A DNA stretch of 26,212 bases, taken from positions 1 through 26,212 of the IMG/VR virus record IMGVR_UViG_3300020185_000229; one strand, 5' to 3'. Shown here piece by piece: positions 1-5,440 of the stretch. The stretch is from a virus. A model generated the notes under the pieces. It saw only the letters and a program-made list of their open reading frames with translations, searched no databases and was not told where the DNA came from. Numbering within the stretch: position 1 is the stretch's first letter; every line of letters begins with the position of its first letter. The translations under genes and the position numbers were made by a program.

Positions 1-32
1 ATTGCTTTTGGTAAAAAATCTTCTGGCTTCAC
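1..32 (-). CDS. Possible start of a gene cut by the left edge
   Basis: A GTG codon at 30-32 lies 5 bases after the stop of the preceding gene and is followed by an open frame to the window edge, reading MKPEDFLPKA. A GAAGAG stretch 8 bases before it could serve as ribosome binding site. Only ten codons are visible, so neither product nor reality of the gene can be judged; the tight spacing matches the rest of the cluster. Confidence 0.3.
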   Translation of the reverse strand, partial: MKPEDFLPKA

Positions 33-37
33 GGGAT

Positions 38-673
38 TTACTCTTCGCTAACCTTAGCCTTGATTGCATCTACGTGGCCCTGGATATAGTCATGCTCGTC
101 TTCCATGCCTGCCATTTCAGCCATCATCATGATAGTATCTGCAACTACCTGTGCCATTACGGCATCTTCTGGTACGTGCTTGCGATCAGGATCTTTTTCC
201 ATATAGTATAGCACATCCTGCAACATTGCATTACGAACTGATAGTTCATCAGCATCGTCCATGTCTCCATAGAGTGCAGTTGCGGCTGGGCACATGTCAA
301 AGTGGCGTGTCTGATAATCACCAACCATAACTTCTCCAGTATCTGGATCGTTATCGGGATCGTCATCCTCGCCTACAAGCACAGCTTCTCCTGCTTCAAG
401 TTTAATATTCATCATTACATCATCGGCAGAAGACGTATCAATTTTAGGTAAATTTTTATATTTGTTAACCTGTGCCTGTGTTGCTTTTCTACGCAACTCG
501 TCTTGAAGTTTTTTATTTGCGGCAGTTGTAGCGGTCGTTGTGTTTAATGAATCCTTATCAGTGATACCCTTGCTTAACAATTCTGCTGTTGCAAGGGATT
601 TCATCGCAGAAACATCATCTTGTGCTTCAGTTAATTGTTTAAGTTTATTAAGTAAATCTCTAATATCGCTCAT
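38..673 (-). CDS. Putative virion-internal protein (211 aa), marine phage family
   Basis: Function unknown. I place the start at the ATG at 673 (MSDIRDLLNKLKQLTEAQ) because upstream in-frame codons run into the previous gene and neighbours open with the same kind of peptide. The first helix ends in L-T-E|A, a match to the T4 prohead-protease consensus at residues 14-17. The rest is acidic, with D/E-rich stretches near residues 100-115, a segment around DYQTRHFDMCP, and a Met-rich helical C-terminus. It follows the 48-aa gene by 4 bases. By neighbourhood and N-terminus it is probably a capsid-interior or scaffold-associated protein; this is inference, as no enzymatic motif is visible. Confidence 0.75.
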   Translation of the reverse strand: MSDIRDLLNKLKQLTEAQDDVSAMKSLATAELLSKGITDKDSLNTTTATTAANKKLQDELRRKATQAQVNKYKNLPKIDTSSADDVMMNIKLEAGEAVLVGEDDDPDNDPDTGEVMVGDYQTRHFDMCPAATALYGDMDDADELSVRNAMLQDVLYYMEKDPDRKHVPEDAVMAQVVADTIMMMAEMAGMEDEHDYIQGHVDAIKAKVSEE

Positions 674-677
674 TTGT

Positions 678-824
678 TTATTCCTCGCCAACTTTACGGC
701 ATTTTGTCAATGCGCCACTCGCGTATGCGCTGGGCCATACTTTATATCGTGATTTTACCTTACGATAGAGTGCTTGCTCTTCAAATTCGTTTAATTTGTT
801 AAGTAAAACTCTTATATTATCCAT
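678..824 (-). CDS. Small basic protein (48 aa) with KVWPSAYASGAL motif
   Basis: A short gene opening MDNIRVLLNKLNEFEE, clearly the same N-terminal helix as the 211-aa neighbour, then a basic segment RYKVWPSAYASGALTKCRKV and a stop. From memory, this second segment recurs inside many T4-like marine phage proteins, where it is basic and often sits in packaged or DNA-associated proteins. The ATG at 824 is preceded by AGGAAA. The protein is little more than a targeting-like helix joined to one basic module, which supports the view that this cluster is built of interchangeable parts. It could be a remnant of a longer protein. Confidence 0.7.
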   Translation of the reverse strand: MDNIRVLLNKLNEFEEQALYRKVKSRYKVWPSAYASGALTKCRKVGEE

Positions 825-861
825 TACTTTTCCTAGTCTAGATTATTATATTAGTTGCAAA

Positions 862-1530
862 TCACTCGTCATCGAATGTGGAAGGCATAGAATACATATT
901 AGCAGTTTCAAGTGCTTCCATTGCTTCATTGAGCTTGGCAAACGCATCAGTAACGTAACTGTTATCTCCACCTTCACGGTCTACCATTTTACTAAGAACG
1001 CCGCCTTCAGCAGTTATCTTCATAAGACGATCCATCATGTTAAACATTTTGTCAAAGCTGTCACTAATAGCACTAGCTGTACTTGTGCCTTCTTCTACTG
1101 CACTAGTAACACTGCCTAGTTCATTTCCCTGAGCAACTTCATTCTTAAGGAAGTCTGCATAGCGTAACCTGATATCAGATACAACATCCTCATTTTGTGA
1201 TGTTTCTTCAGCTTCTCTAACTTTTCTAACTTTTTTCTTTCTGCCGTATGAACCTTCGTCAACTTCGTCTTCGTCTTCGTCTTTGTCCTTGACAGCCTTC
1301 TTCATTGGCTCTTGTTTGTCACCGTCACCATCAATATCTAGGAAGTCTGGCTTAGAAGCTTCTTCAAGTTTATCAAATATATGAAGTAAATTAGCAGTAT
1401 CTTTAGCACCATTTACTGATTCACTAGCTGTTTGAGTATACGGAGTCACGTCTACAGATTCGGACAACATGTTGTCATCGGAAATTGAATTTAGTTTTGC
1501 AACTAAATCTCTAAAATTATTATCACTCAT
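862..1530 (-). CDS. Putative virion-internal/scaffold protein with EF-hand-like loop (222 aa)
   Basis: Start is the ATG at 1530 (MSDNNFRDLVAKLNSI), which overlaps the stop of the upstream gene by one base (TAATG), a sign of translational coupling. Candidate prohead-protease sites are LSE|S near residue 24 and LEE|A at 57/58. Just after the second lies DIDGDGDKQEPM (65-76), an EF-hand/dockerin-like calcium loop, then a highly acidic stretch and a basic patch GRKKKVRKVRE near 96-106. The C-terminal third is predicted helical and acidic. The charge pattern resembles scaffold or internal head proteins. No catalytic motif is visible and the function is unproven. Confidence 0.75.
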   Translation of the reverse strand: MSDNNFRDLVAKLNSISDDNMLSESVDVTPYTQTASESVNGAKDTANLLHIFDKLEEASKPDFLDIDGDGDKQEPMKKAVKDKDEDEDEVDEGSYGRKKKVRKVREAEETSQNEDVVSDIRLRYADFLKNEVAQGNELGSVTSAVEEGTSTASAISDSFDKMFNMMDRLMKITAEGGVLSKMVDREGGDNSYVTDAFAKLNEAMEALETANMYSMPSTFDDE

Positions 1531-2093
1531 TACTTTTTGCCCCAATCGCTGAATTTACTGTCATTAGTTTTACCCTTGTTTGCAGCAGCGGCGGCGGCGC
1601 CAATACCATCAGCAGGGTTGCCTGTTGTGCGGTCACGTTCCATACCTGGGTCTTTCTTTGCAGGCACTGGGGGCTTTACCTTTGGCCTTGGGACACTGGT
1701 AACATCCTTTACAAGGTTGTCCATCCCTCGACGTTCTGCATCACTATAGCCTGCCTCTTCTACACTCTCAGCAGCAAGATCAAATGCCATGTCATCCATC
1801 TGGTCGGCTTCATAATTAACTGGATTCATGTCACTCATTGCATAATCCATATTATGGTAAACACTGCCTAAATAGTCAGCAGCCTTTGTTATCTTACTCT
1901 GTTGCCAGCCTTCGATGCCCTGTACTTCACTAACACTTTTAAGCATGTCATGTAGTTTAATTGCATACTTTGCAATCTTGTATAAGTCTGCACGAGCCAT
2001 CTGAACCTCATGATCAAGTTCAACACGATCAGCTAGTTCTCCCAAGTGTCCTTCGTTTAAAATATTATCAAGTTTGTTTAGTATGTCTTTCAT
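1530..2093 (-). CDS. Putative virion-internal protein (187 aa), marine T4-like family
   Basis: The ATG at 2093 (MKDILNKLDNILNEGHLGEL) is chosen over an in-frame codon at 2114 because it sits one base after the upstream stop and restores the short helical N-terminus shared across the cluster. L-N-E|G near residue 14 fits the prohead-protease consensus. A helical central part contains GWQQSKITKAADYLGSVYHN, a segment I recall from many marine T4-like phages without assigned function. The C-terminus is a Pro/Ala/Lys-rich tail with a poly-Ala run, likely disordered. Probably a capsid-interior protein; inference from context. Confidence 0.75.
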   Translation of the reverse strand: MKDILNKLDNILNEGHLGELADRVELDHEVQMARADLYKIAKYAIKLHDMLKSVSEVQGIEGWQQSKITKAADYLGSVYHNMDYAMSDMNPVNYEADQMDDMAFDLAAESVEEAGYSDAERRGMDNLVKDVTSVPRPKVKPPVPAKKDPGMERDRTTGNPADGIGAAAAAANKGKTNDSKFSDWGKK

Positions 2094-2094
2094 T

Positions 2095-3087
2095 TTATGT
2101 ATCCACTTGCCCATCTCTTTGTTGGCGGGCGATACGCAATTCCTCTCGTTTGGACGGGCTTATCCAGTTAAGAGCGGCCCGTCGACGATCTGCTGGGCTT
2201 CCTCCTCCAAACTCTCCACCTGCTCCGCCTGTTTGTGCTGGAGTACTTGGTGCTGCTGGTCTTGCTGGTCCTCCTCCAAACTCACCACCTGCTCCGCCTG
2301 TTTGTGCTGGAGTACGTGGTCTTGCTGGTGCTGGAGCTGCTGGCTTACTTTGGCCAATGCCATATTTCTTCATCGCTGCACGAGTATTTGGGCCCATAAG
2401 TCCGTCTGCTTTAATATCAGCACCTGCCGCTTTAAGTCTTTTCTGTAATTCTAGTGTGCGATTTGGTCCAACGGATGTTGGATTCTTAACATATTTTTCA
2501 CCCTTGATATTTGTCTGATATTCTTTGCCTTTGTAGCTAAATTTACCACCTGGGCCACCTTGTGCCTTACGTGCCGCTGCAAATGCTTGTCCAAAACTTT
2601 GTTCTCCACCAGGTTTTGGTGCCTTAGGTGTTGGTGCCTTTGGTGAAGTCGCGTCGACGGGCTTTCTCGGACTAGCATCTGCATCATTTTTATTATCACC
2701 TGTTAGTGCATCATATGCTACTACTCCTCCTACTCCTAATGCTGCTGGACCAGCGTATTTTCCTTTTCCTTTTGGAACGGGTGTAGCACCTGGTGCAGGA
2801 CGTCGTATTTCAGGCGCTGGACGGGGATCATTCGGCGACCGACCTTTACCACCTTTTAAAGGTAACTCGCCTTGTTTTGGTTTACCTTTAAAAAGGCCTC
2901 GGCCTTTTTTGAGTAACCATTGGCCAGCTGGCAAAGCCAGCTTGTCCCATATTCCTTCATCTAGCTGATTTTCATTAATATAATTTACCATCTCTTCTTT
3001 AGAAATTTTACCTTCTAAGAAGTTACGTAGCATGTCTTCTGCTACTTGCTCTTCGGTTAATTGCGGTTTAAATTCATTAAATTTCAT
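2095..3087 (-). CDS. Modular virion protein with peptidoglycan-binding-like segment (330 aa)
   Basis: N-terminal helical prodomain (1-45) ending in Q-L-D-E|G, a good prohead-protease match, and similar in layout to the prodomain of the next gene upstream. Then come a basic Gly/Lys/Pro-rich linker (60-115), a short hydrophobic stretch (111-127), the phage segment QSFGQAFAAARKAQGG with KGKEYQT (163-192), a peptidoglycan-binding-like helix pair LELQKRLKAAGADIKADGLMGPNT (211-235), and a Pro/Gly-rich tail built from two near-identical 23-residue units. It may bind cell wall during entry or fill the capsid. AAGGAA 10 bases before the ATG is the likely ribosome binding site. Confidence 0.75.
   Translation of the reverse strand: MKFNEFKPQLTEEQVAEDMLRNFLEGKISKEEMVNYINENQLDEGIWDKLALPAGQWLLKKGRGLFKGKPKQGELPLKGGKGRSPNDPRPAPEIRRPAPGATPVPKGKGKYAGPAALGVGGVVAYDALTGDNKNDADASPRKPVDATSPKAPTPKAPKPGGEQSFGQAFAAARKAQGGPGGKFSYKGKEYQTNIKGEKYVKNPTSVGPNRTLELQKRLKAAGADIKADGLMGPNTRAAMKKYGIGQSKPAAPAPARPRTPAQTGGAGGEFGGGPARPAAPSTPAQTGGAGGEFGGGSPADRRRAALNWISPSKREELRIARQQRDGQVDT
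2201..2320 (-). repeat. In-frame tandem repeat, 69-bp period
   Basis: Two 51-base copies (2201-2251 and 2270-2320) differ at only two positions and start 69 bases apart, exactly 23 codons. They encode the repeated TPAQTGGAGGEFGGG stretch in the tail of the 330-aa protein. Such near identity points to recent duplication or slippage. Confidence 0.85.
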
Positions 3088-3100
3088 GTTACTATTTTCC

Positions 3101-3661
3101 TTAAAATCTGTCCACTGCTCTACCAGCTATGTTTATAGAAGAATCGATAGCTGGAGTTGCCGCGGCTGTCCTTCCAGCCGCCTTTACTGTATTGACACCA
3201 ATTTGTTTATTTGTTAAAGCAGCTTTTGCGGCAGCTTTTTTGGCTTTATCTGCCGCTAGTTTTTTACCTAGAACAGTTGCACCTTTTTTAATTGCAGTTT
3301 TACCTAATGCTCTGCCAGCAACAGCGCCTAATCCAACGCCAGTTGCACCAACTGCTGCAGATGTGCCAATACTAGCCCAGTCACCTTTGCTCCATTTTAA
3401 TGGATTAAGACCTTTATCAGCTGCAACGGCAGCGGCGCCAATAGCGCCACCAGCGAGAGCAGTAAATGGTGCCCAAGCTATTTCTGTAACCTGGTCTCTA
3501 CTAAGTTTGGCTTCGTCTATTTTATTTAAAAATTCTTGTTTGGTAATATCCCCGATATAATATTCATTTAGCCACTCGTGAACCTGATATGCTTCACTTT
3601 CGGTTAAAACAGAACTTGATGCATTTTCTATTAAATTAATGTGATCACGTATCGATTTCAT
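3101..3661 (-). CDS. Ala/Gly-rich putative virion protein with protease-processed N-terminus (186 aa)
   Basis: The first 50 residues are helical and end in K-I-D-E|A, with an earlier V-L-T-E|S at 21/22; both fit the T4 prohead-protease consensus. The layout (MKSIRDHINLIE, then a helical block to residue 50) mirrors the 330-aa protein downstream. The remainder is Ala/Gly/Lys-rich with two hydrophobic stretches (about 64-80 and 97-115), suggesting a membrane-active or glycine-zipper-like region, perhaps used when DNA enters the cell. It has its own late promoter (3692-3699) and AAGGGAAG as ribosome binding site. Family not recognised. Confidence 0.72.
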   Translation of the reverse strand: MKSIRDHINLIENASSSVLTESEAYQVHEWLNEYYIGDITKQEFLNKIDEAKLSRDQVTEIAWAPFTALAGGAIGAAAVAADKGLNPLKWSKGDWASIGTSAAVGATGVGLGAVAGRALGKTAIKKGATVLGKKLAADKAKKAAAKAALTNKQIGVNTVKAAGRTAAATPAIDSSINIAGRAVDRF

Positions 3662-3691
3662 GATAAAACTTCCCTTAAATCTTAATAATAG

Positions 3692-3699
3692 TATTTATG
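3692..3699 (-). promoter_or_regulatory. T4-type late promoter CATAAATA
   Basis: On the minus strand CATAAATACTATT matches the T4 late -10 element and its downstream context. It lies 30 bases before the ATG at 3661. Its TAA is also the stop codon of the gene ending at 3695. Confidence 0.7.
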
Positions 3700-3919
3700 C
3701 AGACTGCACTCTTTTAATTACATTTCCCATAACGTTATCGTCTACGTCAAGTGCATTTTTTACAGTTCCATTGGGGTTTAATTTTTGTGGAGCCACAGGA
3801 ATACCGTTCTTATCCGTTTTAAGTTTTTGATTAGATTGTATTGGAGTTGCTAGAGTAGCAAAATTACCTGAGCTTGTTGCACCTGCACTTGCTGCTTCTG
3901 TTATTTCTCTGATTTTCAT
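3695..3919 (-). CDS. Small putative packaged protein with capsid-targeting-like N-terminus (74 aa)
   Basis: Begins MKIREITEAASAG, where I-T-E|A is a clean prohead-protease site at residues 8/9. T4 internal proteins begin MKTYQEFIAEA with cleavage at the same place, so the first eight residues resemble a capsid-targeting sequence. The rest is short, polar and probably disordered, ending VIKRVQSA. The ATG overlaps the upstream stop by four bases (ATGA). The stop codon lies inside a late promoter. No domain is recognisable. Confidence 0.7.
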   Translation of the reverse strand: MKIREITEAASAGATSSGNFATLATPIQSNQKLKTDKNGIPVAPQKLNPNGTVKNALDVDDNVMGNVIKRVQSA

Positions 3920-4371
3920 CTTGGTTTTCCAGGTTGTCCTGTTAGCTGACTTGTGGGTACGGTTGCTTGTTGTGGCGTTTGTCCTGGTACTTTCCTGGTT
4001 ACAGTTGCTTGGTTAGGATTAGCACTAGACATATCTCCTGAAGCAGGATCTATGTTAGTAGTCTGTTGAACACCAGCAACCCTGGGTGTTTGCTTCTGAA
4101 TAGTTTGGTTTGATCTGTTAGTAGTAGCTGTGCCCGTGGCGTCACTGGTTCGGGTTTGCCCTGTAACCTGACTACTTGCTGTTTTAACACCAGCATCACT
4201 TGTACTCTTACTGGTAATACTGCCTCTGCCGCCCTGAACATCGCTGGGCGTAAAATCAACACCAGACTTGGGTGCAGTGGTAGCAGGTCTTGCTGCTGGT
4301 GGTGGCTTAGTTTGACTAGCACTTGCTGGGCCGTTTCCTGGAGTTGCCTCCATTATTTCGCTAATCTTCAT
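3916..4371 (-). CDS. Pro/Thr/Gln-rich putative packaged protein (151 aa)
   Basis: The ATG at 4371 (MKISEIMEATPGNG) is preferred over the in-frame codon at 4392: it has GGAG five to nine bases upstream and yields the MKIxEIxEA peptide shared with the downstream gene, with I-M-E|A as cleavage site. The body is almost entirely Pro, Thr, Ser, Gln and Gly, so it is likely disordered. It overlaps the upstream stop by 11 bases. If cleaved, the mature product would be a long flexible peptide inside the capsid. Function unknown. Confidence 0.68.
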   Translation of the reverse strand: MKISEIMEATPGNGPASASQTKPPPAARPATTAPKSGVDFTPSDVQGGRGSITSKSTSDAGVKTASSQVTGQTRTSDATGTATTNRSNQTIQKQTPRVAGVQQTTNIDPASGDMSSANPNQATVTRKVPGQTPQQATVPTSQLTGQPGKPR

Positions 4372-4594
4372 TTGACAACTCCAAATTTTCATATGTAAAT
4401 GTTACATCTTGCAGAATGCTCTCTATATTTACCTCTGCTTGTTCACAGTCTAACTGAGAACTAAACTTATAATGGCTAAATTCATCACTGGGAATAACAA
4501 AGTCATGCTCTGCCATTAATTCTCCATTTATCCATACTCTATACGCAGGTTGATTTGTATAATCACTGCATTTTATATCAAAACTTACTTTCAT
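4361..4594 (-). CDS. Small beta-rich protein, possibly carbohydrate-binding (77 aa)
   Basis: Reads MKVSFDIKCSDYTNQPAYRV and continues with alternating hydrophobic residues typical of a beta sandwich. The phrase AYRVWINGELMAEHDF resembles the small ligand-binding beta-sandwich proteins seen next to marine phage structural genes, and the protein at 8058-8489 has a similar flavour. I cannot name the family firmly. It starts four bases inside the end of the upstream gene (ATGA) and overlaps the downstream start by 11 bases, so it is translationally coupled on both sides. No cleavage peptide is visible, unlike its neighbours. Confidence 0.65.
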   Translation of the reverse strand: MKVSFDIKCSDYTNQPAYRVWINGELMAEHDFVIPSDEFSHYKFSSQLDCEQAEVNIESILQDVTFTYENLELSNED

Positions 4595-4917
4595 TTACTG
4601 TCTCTCATATTAAATGCAAAACTAACTTGCCTAGCCAACTGTATGCCACGTTGGCGTTCATCTTTACGTGTGCTCTTTTTCATTTTATTTGCTTTAGCAC
4701 GTAGCTTTTTTAGTTCTGCTCTGCTTAGTTCTTCACCTGCACCTTTGCCTAAATATTGTGCGGCTTTACGCTTTAAACTTCCTGGACGACTACCTGGGGT
4801 TGCTTTCCTAGTAAAGTCTTCACTAAGTTGTTCCAATTCTTTAATACATCGTTGTAATTGTTCATCATATATTTTCTCCTCCTTGAGGTTAAGTTGTGAA
4901 ATAATTAGGGTATTCAT
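4591..4917 (-). CDS. Basic, probably nucleic-acid-binding phage protein (108 aa)
   Basis: An N-terminal helix (about residues 10-32) precedes L-S-E|D, then ATPGSRPGSLKRKAAQYLGK, a motif I recall from marine phage proteins of DUF5872 type, and a long Lys/Arg-rich helix ending in RGIQLARQVSFAFNM. The charge suggests DNA binding, fitting a packaged internal protein, though no defined DNA-binding fold is visible. GGGAGAA before the ATG at 4917 is a good ribosome binding site. A 31-base gap separates it from the upstream gene. Confidence 0.68.
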   Translation of the reverse strand: MNTLIISQLNLKEEKIYDEQLQRCIKELEQLSEDFTRKATPGSRPGSLKRKAAQYLGKGAGEELSRAELKKLRAKANKMKKSTRKDERQRGIQLARQVSFAFNMRDSK

Positions 4918-4948
4918 CTTTATTCTCCCTGTCTGATGATAATATTAA

Positions 4949-5416
4949 TTAAGCGCCTTGGTCATTGTCTCCTTCTCTGGGTATAATACTCCAACGCCCA
5001 AATAGATCAACTGCTTTCCAAGCAGCATATATTTTCCAAGCTGGCACACTAGGACTTGCATCTTGCATTGCAACTTTAAACACAAGGTCAGCGGTCTTTT
5101 TTGCATCTGCCACAATTTTCATGTCTGGTTCTGGCTTTGCACGATACTGACGTATACGTAAATATAGTAAATCATGTATAATAGCAGCTCTTGCTACATC
5201 CCAGGGAGCAATAACATTCCATAGGATTTTTGGTGTACTAGCCAGATCTGTAATAAACCCTTTTTTGCATTTAATTTTACTACCAGTAGTGACTACACCA
5301 ACTAGTTCTAGTGCTGACATATCAATATCTGTGTTTTGATATGATAATGCGCGGCTTAATACCCACTTTTTAGGCGGGGTAAACTCTGCCTCGATTTTAT
5401 TATTGAATGTTCCCAT
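4949..5416 (-). CDS. DUF1353-family protein (155 aa)
   Basis: The central signature GFITDLASTP (about residues 53-62) followed by a Pro-containing linker and AAIIHDLLYL (77-86) is characteristic of DUF1353, a small family common in phages and prophages. Its biochemical role is not established; the conserved Asp, Ser, His and Asp residues have led to suspicion of an enzymatic or virion-associated function. AAAGGAAG eleven bases before the ATG is the ribosome binding site. It sits between the polyprotein gene and the internal-protein genes, so a virion role is plausible. Confidence 0.8.
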   Translation of the reverse strand: MGTFNNKIEAEFTPPKKWVLSRALSYQNTDIDMSALELVGVVTTGSKIKCKKGFITDLASTPKILWNVIAPWDVARAAIIHDLLYLRIRQYRAKPEPDMKIVADAKKTADLVFKVAMQDASPSVPAWKIYAAWKAVDLFGRWSIIPREGDNDQGA

Positions 5417-5440
5417 TATGTCTTCCTTTATTCGCTTCTT

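Noticed and set aside
796-1119. Open frames on the plus strand across the window
   Set aside because: All lie opposite longer minus-strand genes, show no motifs or ribosome binding sites, and have low-complexity or skewed composition; they are shadows.
2201-2320. Repeat as CRISPR or att site
   Set aside because: Only two copies, in frame, within a Gly/Pro-rich coding tail; no spacers, leader or cas genes.
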